Below the pieces are notes generated by a model. It did no database searches and was not told the DNA's origin. It saw nothing but the letters and a program-made list of their open reading frames with translations. From contig JAUKUA010000003.1 in assembly GCA_030549175.1 (NCBI GenBank), forward strand, positions 4,340,001 through 4,404,000: a stretch of 64,000 nucleotides of DNA, given 5' to 3'. Source of the DNA: Lasiosphaeris hirsuta. Its lineage: Eukaryota > Ascomycota > Sordariomycetes > Sordariales > Lasiosphaeriaceae. This document shows positions 47,701 to 57,813 of the stretch, one piece after another (positions within the stretch are counted from its first letter, which is position 1; every line of letters starts with the position of its first letter). Position numbers and translations under genes: made by a program.

Positions 47701-49387
47701 TCTTGTCTTCGTTCAAGTCCTCAGAGCTTCACTTGCCGACAGGCAAGCTGCGATAACCGGTCAGAGGAACTTCCTCGTCATGCACGAGACGAAAGTGGCA
47801 AATCGAATGGCATTAAACGGAGATGGTCCCTTCCCCGAGAAGCTTCTTGAGCTGTTCAAACTCCGCGAAAATATTAAGACCTGGAAAATCGAACCTGACC
47901 CTGTCATACCGTCCGACCCTTTCGACTCGCTGAAGGGTTTGATTTCAGAATTGAGAGCGCTATCAGTGAAGCTGCAACACGACGCAACAAGCGGAAGCTC
48001 AAGAGCGGCCAATGAGCTCACCATCGTAACAGATCTGCTGAAGCTCACACAGAAACAGCAGGTCGAACAAGGAAATGCAGCGACATCCATGGAGCAAGAA
48101 ACTGAACGCTTTACAGAGACACTGAATGCTCGCCTCGACTTCTACAGGCAGCTACAGGCAGTCTCAGACATGGTTGGAGAATACGATGGCGTAATTGATG
48201 AGGCCGGACTCGAGACAGTTACGAAACAAGAAGATGCCTTGCAGACAAAGTTGGCGACTGCCGAGTCCAAGCACCGATATTTAGTGCACCTCAAGGAGAC
48301 GGAAACTGGCTCGGAGCAGAGGATGTGTGTCATCTGCCAGTCAGAATTCTCGATCGGTGTTCTAACGGTTTGTGGCCACCAATTCTGCAAAGAGTGTATC
48401 ACTCTCTGGTTCAAGGCGCACCACAACTGCCCAGTCTGCAAGAGGCACCTTACGCCTTCCAACCTCCATGACATTACTCTCAAGCCACAGCAGCTCAAGG
48501 TTCATTCAGAAGGGAACCAAATTGACTCGAGTCAGCCGCAAACCTCCCCGTCTAAAAAAATATCGACCATCTACTCTCAATTTAGCCCGGAAAAGCTGGC
48601 AGAGATTATGAATATCGAGCTGAACGGTCCTAACTTCACAACCAAGGTGGACACACTAGTACGCCATCTCATTTGGCTGAGGGAGTCGGACCCCGGAGCG
48701 AAATCCATTGTATTTTCGCAGTACAAGGACTTTTTGGACGTCCTTGCCCAGGCTTTCCGGCGATATAACATCGGCTACACCTCGTTTGACAAGGCCAACG
48801 GCATTACCAACTTCAAAGAGGACCCCGGCACCGAGGTATTCCTCCTTCACGCAAGAGCCCACGCCAGCGGGTTGAACCTCGTGAACGCCAGCCACGTTTT
48901 CCTGTGCGAGCCGCTGCTCAACACGGCGCTAGAGTTGCAGGCTATTGCTCGTGTCGATCGTATCGGACAGCTGAACGAGACGACGGTGTGGCTGTACATT
49001 GTGGACGGCACCGTTGAGGAGTCGATTTACAATCTTTCGGTGCAGCGGCGTCTGGAACACATGGGTCGCAGCCTCCTGAAGGGCAAGTCGAAGGAGTCGA
49101 CGCCCGAGCTTTTGGACACGAACCTTGACGCGGCTAATGCTCTCGAGATGCAGCAGGCCCGTTTGTCAAAGCTGATGGGCAAAGATGGCATCTCAGGTGA
49201 GGCGGTGGATAAGAAGGATCTTCTGACGTGTCTGTTTTGGCATGTCAGAGTGAGGCAGGACGGAGAGGAGCGGATGATCGGAAATCCTGCTATCAGGGGC
49301 TTCCTGGCTGCCGGGGCGGCAGAGGGACGGAGGGAGAGGGATGCACCCGAGTCGAATGAAATGGCGCCGTTGGTTGTCCCGGGGTAG
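44795..49387 (+). CDS. irc20: SNF2 helicase with RING finger, Irc20/SHPRH-like
   Basis: Three exons (44795-46376, 46430-47352, 47414-49387) give 1492 residues. The N-terminus is basic (MPRTKRSPRGIRWRGKK). The SNF2 ATPase has QLYPFQRRAVQWLLRRE, Walker A GGILAEEMGLGKTLEVIAL, TLIVTPSTLLDQWISEL, the Walker B variant VCIDEAQMV and GITGTPVKDD. A coiled-coil-like insert separates the lobes. It is followed by a C3HC4 RING: CVICQSEF, VCGHQFCKECI, CPVCKRHL (DNA 48325-48445). The second helicase lobe has SIVFSQYKDFLDVLAQAF, HASGLNLVNASHVFLCEP and QAIARVDRIGQ. SNF2 - RING - helicase-C is the Irc20/SHPRH layout: DNA translocase plus E3 ubiquitin or SUMO-targeted ligase in genome maintenance. Irc20 is closer, as no histone-linker or PHD domain is seen. 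Confidence 0.9.
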
Positions 49388-49642
49388 GCAATCACGACAA
49401 TTTGCACACGATGTTATGAATGAATATGTAGCGCGGGTTTGAGACGGCGAAGTGGTTGGAAAGTCTGAGAGAGAAAGGAATGTGGCTTTTGCAATTTCCT
49501 AGAGCACTAAGCTGCCTCGCTGTCTTGCTCGAGACAGACAAGACAGTGTATAGAAACGAGTGGACGATGAGGCGATGCCATCATGAACCTTGCTAGATAA
49601 ACGAATGAACGAAGCCCTCTCTTTTCACCCACCCCATTACTC

Positions 49643-50289
49643 CTACGAGCATGGGACGTCGCACCGCCCGATGTGGTCAGCGCTCGGGTTCAGACACTGG
49701 TTCCCACACGAGCACAGCAGCTCGATGCGGTTCCCCGTCGTCGCCGTCGACGAGCATGAGTTGCCCCCGCCCACCCCGTTGGCCCCCGTCGACGACCAGA
49801 ACGAGGTCGATATGGGCGTGGTCCCCGTCGACACGCCTGATGCGGCCTGTCGGCCCTTGATCATCACGGCCGGCTTCGCTGCCGCCACCGCCCGCTTCGA
49901 GTTGGGCTGCGACGGTAGACACACGTACAGCGCCTGGATCGGGTCTGACTTGGTCTTGCCGTCGGCGCAGTTCTCGGGGTTGCCGGCGCAGTAGGCTTTG
50001 ACGATGTCTTCTTCGGGGAATTCTAAGGGGAAAGGGGGGGAAGGGTTAGGGCGGTGTTGGGAGATAGGGGGGGACGTGAGGGGGGGGGGGGGGGGGGGTT
50101 GTTACTCTGGTGGTCGCGCAGGATGTAGCCGCAGTAGGTGAAGCCTTGGCCGCAGATGGCGTCGCCTGTGGCTACGACCCCGGTGCCGAACGGGGGGGCC
50201 GCCGTCCAGGAGATGGTTCCTGGGGTGTCGGTGCTCTGGGCGGTGGCTAGGTGGAGGAGGGCGAGGAGGATAGCGGCGGAGGACTTCAT
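49643..50289 (-). CDS. Small secreted cysteine-rich protein
   Basis: Two exons (50289-50106 and 50022-49643) joined across an 83-bp intron give 187 residues. The N-terminus MKSSAAILLALLHLATAQS is a clear signal peptide, probably cut after TA-Q. The mature protein has 11 cysteines, in an N-terminal group (AICGQGFTYC, AYCAGNPENC, LYVC) and a C-terminal group (NSC, LLCSCGNQC, RCDVPC), separated by a Ser/Thr/Gly-rich linker with a Lys-Arg pair. No family was recognised. The profile fits an extracellular or cell-wall protein or an effector-type secreted protein, but function is unknown. The intron begins GTAACAA followed by 19 C. Spliced-frame continuity (HQ-KFPEEDIVKAYC) supports the model. Confidence 0.75.
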
Positions 50290-52049
50290 TTTGGCGGATG
50301 TGGGTGGCTTTCCCTTTTCTTTGGGATCTGGAGGTGTGCTGCGTGCTGATATCCCCGGTATGAAGCTTTAGAGATAATGATGCGAGAGACGGATATTAAG
50401 TGATAGGAAGGCCTCCTGACGTCTTTGCTGTTTTAAAGCACTCTCTCTTCCCACAACCCCCTATCCAAAGCCCTCATGGAATCGCCGATTTCTTCCCATC
50501 TCCCAAAGTCCCAAGCTCCAGTCCAACAGTACAACCTACTTCCCCGTCCTGCGGCCGGAGGGAGGGGAGGGGGGACAGCGGGGCGCAAACCAACCACGTC
50601 GCCGTCCAACATGGCCACACAGCAACCATCCCCCTCCCTAAACAGACAACCAAGGGGCTCTCCTTCCAGGCACACCAACCAGAATGCAGGGGACTTTACC
50701 CCAGCCCCTCGGACCCAACTCGGAAGCATTGGACGTCAGCCTCCGCCGGGAGAGCTGGTGGACGGTTCTCATCCGCAAAGAAAAGGATTCACGGCGTATG
50801 GCGTAGCACAGAGGAGAATAACCAACACATGGGACACAATAACCGAGACATGGGACCCATATGACGTGGGACACAATACTACAGGACTAGGCGGTCTCGT
50901 GAGGCTTGAGTAAAGTGAGGACAGGCCGTTGAGTTGGCCAGGCACCACAGGGTTGAACAACACCCAACCTCAACATTCGAGTCCCATGTTGCTAGCCGAG
51001 CCTGGGACCAGTGGATTTCAAGACATATCATAGCTTAGTTGACTATCTTGGTTATCTGTGGGAGAGGCCTGGTGATCGATACTCGCTTGAGCTGATTGAT
51101 ACTCAGGTGACGGGTCCTCACAATATCATAATCAGATATGAACATCATGAACGTCAGCGGCTTTGCATTATAAAACAACAAGGGCGTGAATACACACACA
51201 GAGGGACATAGCGACAAAGGCCCCTCTTCCAAGGCATGATCCACACCAAAACGACCATTTCCACCGAGATGCACGTGTAGAGAGAGGGGGATCAACGGAA
51301 GGCCCATCATGTCACCTTTCTGGTGTGATGTTCCCCGTAACCCCTTAGCTCTTCCGTCCCCCTGCATCCCATGCCAGCAGGCTTCCAGTTGACCGCCAGG
51401 GAAAAGTCCAAACAAAAATGCATCAAAAACAAAAATGTAGACGCGTCTTGTGCTGTGATGGATGCGTGTCTTGTTTCCTCTCGAAAATGCAAGCTTCCCA
51501 CAATCCTTCCTCCCACCCAAGCTCCCCTTCATTTGTCAAGGACAGTCCGTCCCCAATGTGATCGACGCACGCGTGCTTCCAGGCTTCAGGCTTCTTCCCA
51601 GAACATTTCTTCTACCTCCCAGGTCTGACCCGAAATCTCATTTTGCTGCTGCAGACAGGACAAAGGAAAAACAGACAGAAAAGAGAGGAGTGAGTCTTGG
51701 GCGGAATAAGCAGCAAGAGCAATAGTAGTACTAGTAGTAGTATTTATTCAAAGCCCGTCCGGGGGCGTGGGTGTGGGCAATTAGATGTCGACAACTCCCC
51801 CAGGAGAGGTGACCAGAAAACATCTCGCGCCGCTTGTAGAATGCCAAAATTCCATCTCAAACAAGTTGAGGTGTTGTTTTCTTCTCAGGTGGTGTGAGAA
51901 AATGTGTCATCATTCATTGCCGTCGATAAGTCAGTTGTCGAGGTTGTTTTTCCTTGTGAAACTGGCTCGATATCCTACTCGGGTGAGGAGAGTTACTTCT
52001 CAGTGAGTAAGAGGTTCATGAGGAGCAGGTCCGCCGTGGTAGACTCAAT
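50290..52049. other. Intergenic region with a short degenerate repeat
   Basis: No gene is supported. Imperfect copies of ACATGGGACACAATA occur at 50826-50880. A (TAG)n run lies at about 51724-51740. The right end is the 3' flank of the Spg1 gene. Confidence 0.5.
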
Positions 52050-53109
52050 CTAGCAGGATTGATAGAGCAGCAACGGTTCACCGACGTTGCTGATTTCAGG
52101 AATTGTGCACTTGAGGTCAAACGCCTTGGAGAGCACAATCTTGAAAATCTGTAGGGACGGTTAGACTAGGTCAAAGTGGCACGAGTCCTCAACAGGGATA
52201 AGGAAGGCTGGCTTGCCTTCTGAACGTTGATGCTGTGGCTAGTGCTACTGAAAATCAGTGCAGCCCGCATGGCCTTTGCAAACCGCCGAGCCTACGATAT
52301 CGTGTTAGTCAAGAGTGAAGTCCGAACAGGCCGAGGATAGGCGGGACTGTCTAGCCTACTTGGTTTGAGATTTCCTCTTGCTCCTCACGCGACAAATTGA
52401 CAAAGTGGTCGTACTTGGTTCCTACAAGCACGGGAATGGCAGTTTTGTTGAAACCCCGGCCTTGGCGATACCATTCCTTGATGCTGTTCAGTGTGCTCTT
52501 TCGAGTGAGGTCGAACATGAAGAGGATAGCGACAGCATCATTGCACACAAGAGGTAGCATGTTGACGAACTCGCGCTGGCCACCGAGATCCCAGATGCTG
52601 AAGGTGATCTCCGTGTTGCGGATGCTAATCGTCTTTTCCATGAAGTTCACACCCAAAGTCTGGATATAGTCCTCGTCCCAGCTGCCCTCAACGTACTTGA
52701 CCATCAAGCTTGTCTTGCCAATCTGCGCATCCCCCACCATGCCAACCTTGATGACCACATGGTTGCGCCCGTTGCTCTGCGCCTCGGCCGCCCCATTACT
52801 GCCTGCTCTAGAGGCGTGGTCTGCTCCGTAAGCAGCCGGGTTCTGTCCAGAGAGGCCCGAAGGAGGGCGCGAGATGGAGGGGTGGGGCATCGGCGGAGTC
52901 GCATACCGAGCGGTCGGGTCGCTGTCATTACTGCTGTCCTGGGGGCCCTGGGAGCGAGGCGAACCCATCAAGCCCTGATCAAGAGACTGGGATTGTGTAT
53001 GGTGGCGTTCGCGAAAGGCATTGTTCTGTTCCGAATCCAGGGGTGAGCCCTCGATGCCACCGAGAGTGTCGTCATGACTCTCAAGCGGCATATGGTGGTC
53101 GTGCTCCAT
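52050..53109 (-). CDS. spg1: Septum-promoting GTPase Spg1/Tem1
   Basis: Ras-superfamily GTPase that triggers the septation initiation/mitotic exit network at the spindle pole body. Three exons (53109-52360, 52291-52217, 52148-52050) give 307 residues. About 115 N-terminal residues are disordered and Pro/Ser-rich, longer than in yeasts. The GTPase core follows: G1 [20 protein letters not shown], effector region [16 protein letters not shown]3 WDLGGQ (Gly where Ras has Thr-Ala, as in Tem1), G4 LVGTKYD, and a C-terminal helix ending [15 protein letters not shown] and NVGEPLLLY. The last exon gives [18 protein letters not shown] then stop. No CAAX prenylation box is seen, which is normal for this family. 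The second intron starts with GCAAGC, a GC-AG intron. Confidence 0.93.
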
Positions 53110-54712
53110 AGTGTCGAGGGCGTCGTGAAACTGGGCCGGAGACCCGACGGAGAGAGTTGAGGAATCCAGGTTGAAGGATTTGACGGGGTAAGGGTTGGGG
53201 TGTGGTTGGATAGTGCAAGTCTAGCCCCAGGACGTACGCGAGGCAAGGCAAGGCGAGGCGGCGCGCTTGGCGGGGCTCGACGGCGGCTGAGCTTGGAATG
53301 GTGACGGGGTTGAGCTCGGGAGGGAGATGGGGGAGGGCTCGGTGGTGGTTCCTAGACTAGCCCGATGACGACTTCATGGAAATGGGAGTCGTGCGGCGGA
53401 GTGAGGCGGCTTCTGGTAATTCTTAGTTTCTGAGTTCCTGGAAATACGCAGTGGCCGCGGGTCAAGCCGCTCGGTCAGGTCGGGTCGGGTCTCGAGATTC
53501 AGTGGAACGGCATCGAACGCTGGTCTATCGACACTTTTGCTTAGAGTCAACGCAGGCCAATGCAGATGTCCAGACTGTAGACCAATCGACGGGGCGCAGA
53601 CTAGTCAGGCAGCCTGGTCATCAACTAAAAAGAAATGCTGGTGAAGAAAAAAAGGGCACTGGGCCAGATGGTGCAGCGGGATGAAATGACTGTGTAGTGT
53701 AGCTCCTTTTTTGGGTCTACTATGTCTCCATTTCCATGCTTCGGGTGCAAGGGACCAAGATGGGGGGGGGGAACGAGACGGACGAAGCCACAGAGCGGAA
53801 CCAAGAATGCGCGAAACCCACCAGGCTTTTGGCGCTACGCGCTGGGGGATGGGGGGGGGGGGGTTAGGAACGACTATAAGCACCCGACTCGTTCCTGCCC
53901 GCGCCACAGCTGAGCACTGACGCCCGATGTGTGTTCACTGAATTGATTTTGTGCAGCAGGCCAAGGCGCGTCAAGCGTGCAGAGACGCGACGCGATCTGA
54001 CACTTGGCTTGGGGAATAGGGCTCGAGACAGGATCGCAGGCTGCAGACCACAAAAGGTCCCGAAAAGCAAAGAAGGAAGGCACGATCACAACAACACGTC
54101 TAACATGGAGAACAAAAGAAAACCTCTCCAGTCTGCGATGTCAACAATGGATCAGAGCCACAACTATCCCACCCTGCTAACAACAGCAGCGCATAGAACC
54201 GCAATATCAACCATGAGCTAGAGAACCGCAATATACACAATGGCATCCTTGCTGCCGCGTTGAGGGCAGAGCAGCCCGTGGTACACCTCCCATTGGGTGG
54301 CCTGTCTATATCGCCCGCAATAATGCATCGCTGTCAAGATTGCAGCATTTCTTCCACGCATTCCGCGTCGCGGGGTTCTGTTGCGACCGTGCTTGTCCTG
54401 TGGCGTGATGTGATGTGCTGTCCCGCAGAAACCCGCCTGAGCTTGATTAGCTAAGTGAGCTAGGTGAGCTAAGCTCTCCGGGTGAGCTCGGCTACTTCGG
54501 TTGTATCCTCGACCCTGACTGGCTAGCCAATGACAACCTAACGCTTGCAGCTCAAGAGCAGCTCTGGCGGCAGCTGCCCAAAGCCACCGCCAGCCGGCAG
54601 GAGCTTGGCCCTCCCCATTTTCTTTATCGGCGTCATTCGACCTGATTGCTTGACCGCCAGGAAACCGATTTAGCTTTTCTACATCCACACAAACCATACA
54701 GTCATCCTCGCA
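53110..54712. promoter_or_regulatory. Divergent spacer between spg1 and GCV3
   Basis: This 1.6-kb spacer has no recognised gene. It contains G runs (10 G at 53762-53771 and 13 G at 53851-53863) and a short GTGAGCTA-type tandem near 54452-54488. It must hold promoters for both flanking genes. Confidence 0.5.
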
Positions 54713-55334
54713 ATGGCTTCAATTGCGCGGTGCCTGAGGGTCACCCGGCCATCTGGCCTTTCTGCACTCGTCAAGAGCCCCGTTTCTCGGGTCTGCGCTG
54801 CCCGCGCCTTCTCGGCCACTGCGACAAGTGAGCTCTCCCTCCCCCTTTGCTGCTTCGTCCCCGAAAACGGAGCACCACGTCATACATCAGGAATCACTAA
54901 CCAAGCCATATCCCCCTGCCATAGACGCAGTACGGAAATACACAAAGGAGCACGAGTGGATTGACCTCTCGGCCGATCTCAAGACGGGCGTCATCGGTAT
55001 TAGCGAGTACGCGGCCAAGGCGCTGGGCGACGTCGTTTTCGTCGAGTTGCCCGAGGAGGGGAAGAGGGTCCAGGCTGGCGACGCCATCGGCGCTGTCGAG
55101 TCGGTCAAGAGCGCCGCCGACATCAACGCCCCCATCAGCTGCAAGATCACACAGGTCAACCTCCTGCTCGAGGACAAGCCCGGCACCATCAACCAGGTGC
55201 CCGAGGACGACTCGCACGGTGGCGGCTGGATCGCAAAGGTCCAGGTCGACGAGGTGGGCGTCAAGGACCTCGAAAAGCTTATGGACGACCAGGCCTACAA
55301 GGAGTTCACCGCCGGCGAAGCCGAGGAGCACTAA
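54713..55334 (+). CDS. GCV3: Glycine cleavage system H protein, mitochondrial
   Basis: Two exons (54713-54827 and 54925-55334) with a 97-bp intron give 174 residues. The first exon encodes a mitochondrial targeting peptide: MASIARCLRVTRPSGLSALV and then AARAFSATAT, rich in Arg and Ser with no acids. The mature protein starts near AVRKYTKEHEWIDL. The lipoyl-lysine lies in VESVKSAADINAP, the H-protein signature, and GDVVFVELPEEGKRV is the usual preceding strand. The lipoylated arm carries the aminomethyl group between the P, T and L proteins in glycine breakdown to CO2, ammonia and methylene-THF. The C-terminus KEFTAGEAEEH is typical. It is convergent with HEM3. Identity is certain. Confidence 0.96.
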
Positions 55335-55853
55335 GCGATGCATTTTCCCTTTTGACCTTGTCGTGCCCGGATAGATCGGGAGTACATATTGCGGTTCAGA
55401 TGAAGTATGAGAGTGCAGCCGGTTTTTGGTATCGAGGGGAGCAAGGGAGGGCTATGGGCCAAGCTCACCCAAGACAGTTCAACCTGAACAATATTCGGCC
55501 CCGGGGACTGTATCATAGGGCATATACCGGGAAACGGGTGTTTGGTCTTTTTTGCTCGCGCACACGCCATTCGAAGGTGGGTGGCTATACTGCTCAATAC
55601 TGCGGACTCTTTCAGAAACACATCACGCCAGCTGCTCTGTGTAAAGGCCACCCGGAAGCAACTTCGGTTTGACAAGGTGCCAAACTCGTTCCTACCAACA
55701 GGTTCGTATAAGTTAAACTGACGGCGTTTTGCTTGCTGTCTCTCTATATGCGCTCTGTGGTCTCGCGTTGAACAATGTTGTGCAGAAACCCTTCGCAGTC
55801 TAAAATGGTAGTAATGTCGTATGATACACCCTATCCCAGCCTCAGCTTCCAGC
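55335..55853. other. Intergenic between convergent GCV3 and HEM3
   Basis: This is 3' flanking DNA shared by two convergent genes. No coding sequence or repeat was recognised. Confidence 0.6.
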
Positions 55854-56972
55854 CTAAGCCGCGACAAAAGCGGTATCGCTGACCTTAATCGCTCCCGTCG
55901 ACTCTCCCCGCTTTGCGTTGATGACATCAAGTATCCTCTGCGCGCCCTTTTCTGCCAGTTCCTGCGCCACTCTCTTCCCGAGGCTGTCGGCCTGCGCTAG
56001 GCTCGCCACCTCCTCCGCCCGCTCTGCCTCGACGCCCTCCTGGCCGTCCAAGCTAACAACAACAGCCCGGATCCTAAGCTTCTTGGTGGTTTCATCACCA
56101 TCAGCCTCGTCCTCGCCATCAACCCAGGCCGTCTCCACCCCGATCGGCACGCTGCACCCGCCCTCGAGCATGCGCATGACGCTCCGCTCGGCGTAGCACG
56201 CCATCATGGTCGGCCGGTCCTCGATGCTCTTCAAGATTTTGAGAGCACGCTCATCCCCATCCCGCACCTCGAGCCCGAGCGCGCCCTGGCCGACGGCATG
56301 CAACATACCGCCGCCCTCCGTCGTCGAGTCGAGATACTGCGCGATCCGGTCATGAAAGTCCATGCGGTGCAGACCCGCCGCGGCCAGGATGATGCAATCA
56401 TACGCCTCGGTATCGACCTTCTTCAGGCGGGTATCGATATTCCCCCTGACATCCCTGAACGCCAGCCCGGGATACCTCCTCCTCAACTGCGCCGCCCGGC
56501 GCACACTGCTTGTCCCCACGACCGCACCCTCGGGCAGATCCGCCAATGTCTTATACCGCCCTTCATGGCCCGCCTTAAACACAACGACATCCCGGGGATC
56601 CTCGCGCGCGGTAACACACCCCAACACCATGCCGTCCGGCATGCTCGTCGGCATGTCCTTGAGGCAGTGCACCACCATGTCGATCTCGTGCGCGCCCAGC
56701 TTCGCTTCGAGCTCGTTGGTCCACAGCCCCTTGCCCATCTCGGGCAGCGGCGTCACCTTGTCGACGTCACCCGCCGTTTTCATCGCGTGCACCTCAAACG
56801 ACACGTGCGGGTGCGCCGCCTTGAGCGTGGCAATCACCATCTCGACCTGTCGCAGCGCGAGCGCCGAGCGCCGTGTGCCGACGCGTATTGTGAATGGCTC
56901 CTCTTCGCCGATAACGGCGGGGGCTGTGGCCGGGGCGTCGACAACCTGAGCGGAGAGGGCGGGGGAGGCCAT
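55854..56972 (-). CDS. HEM3: Porphobilinogen deaminase (hydroxymethylbilane synthase)
   Basis: Cytosolic third enzyme of haem synthesis: it joins four porphobilinogens into hydroxymethylbilane. A single uninterrupted exon encodes 372 residues. The start is MASPALSAQVVD, and the conserved core begins IRVGTRRSALALRQVEMV. Further family stretches are EMGKGLWTNELEAKL, VVHCLKDMPTSMPDGM with the catalytic Asp equivalent, VGTSSVRRAAQLRRRYP, DVRGNIDTRLKKVD and AVGQGALGLEVR. GGCSVPIGVETAW carries the cysteine (about 271) that binds the dipyrromethane cofactor. An acidic insertion (DGEDEADGDE) after it is common in ascomycetes. No targeting peptide is seen. Identity is certain. Confidence 0.97.
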   Translation of the reverse strand: MASPALSAQVVDAPATAPAVIGEEEPFTIRVGTRRSALALRQVEMVIATLKAAHPHVSFEVHAMKTAGDVDKVTPLPEMGKGLWTNELEAKLGAHEIDMVVHCLKDMPTSMPDGMVLGCVTAREDPRDVVVFKAGHEGRYKTLADLPEGAVVGTSSVRRAAQLRRRYPGLAFRDVRGNIDTRLKKVDTEAYDCIILAAAGLHRMDFHDRIAQYLDSTTEGGGMLHAVGQGALGLEVRDGDERALKILKSIEDRPTMMACYAERSVMRMLEGGCSVPIGVETAWVDGEDEADGDETTKKLRIRAVVVSLDGQEGVEAERAEEVASLAQADSLGKRVAQELAEKGAQRILDVINAKRGESTGAIKVSDTAFVAA

Positions 56973-57813
56973 TTTGGTGGGGTAGGTAGTGAGATGTTTT
57001 GGTTCTGATTTTGGGTGCGGGTTTCGTTAGTAATGGTTATTCCTCGCGACCTAGATATCCGGCAAGCCGATAGACTTGAGCCGACGGACTGGGAAGACGA
57101 CTCAATTGGGCGTGACTGTGCGACTTTGATGTGGTGTTGGCGGGGGAAAGAGTACGAGGCTGGGTCCGGATCGGGCGGAGAATATAGATCACAGAATCCT
57201 CAAATCTAGGGGGGAAAACGAGGGATGGCCCAAGATGGGTGATTTGGAGCGAGGGCTACGGTGTTCTCATACAAGGCTCGGGTCGGGTATGCAGGTAGTC
57301 AATTTACGTCTGGACCCCGCTCCGACAAAGGAAGATTTTGTGGTGAGCACCAGGCAAGGAGGGGCAAGTCTCGACAGAGAGACCTGACCCTGCCAATCCT
57401 GTCAGATCGGGGCCTGCCAGAAAGGCGGGACCGAACTCGCTGCCCGCTGGTGCGTGAGGGCATGCGGGGAGCAGCAACATGGGACATGCATGATTGTGGG
57501 AGATACAACGCGGGGCAATTGGACTGGAATTGCCAATTGCCAATTGCCTGTCTGGGGTCTCATTGGTGCTAAGCCCTGTGGCCATTGAGGTGCCGATCGA
57601 CCTAAGTACCCGCGGGGATAACTTACTCCCCATCCAGACAAGCCCTTCACGCTAGGTTAATCAAGAACAACGAGTCGAAGTTCTGGGTTTCGTATACCTG
57701 GGCTAGGGCAACGATACTTTGGCTATCAATACCGATTGCGATATACTTAGGGTGCATTATTATGCATTACAGGTTATGTTCGATTCCTCCGTCTCCAGCC
57801 ACATTACCACCAA
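56973..57813. other. Intergenic region with CAATTGC inverted/tandem words
   Basis: This holds the HEM3 promoter and the 3' flank of the PLAC8 gene. At 57515-57548 the word CAATTGC is repeated in tandem and inverted orientation (GGCAATTGG, then GAATTGCCAATTGCCAATTG). No gene is seen. Confidence 0.5.
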
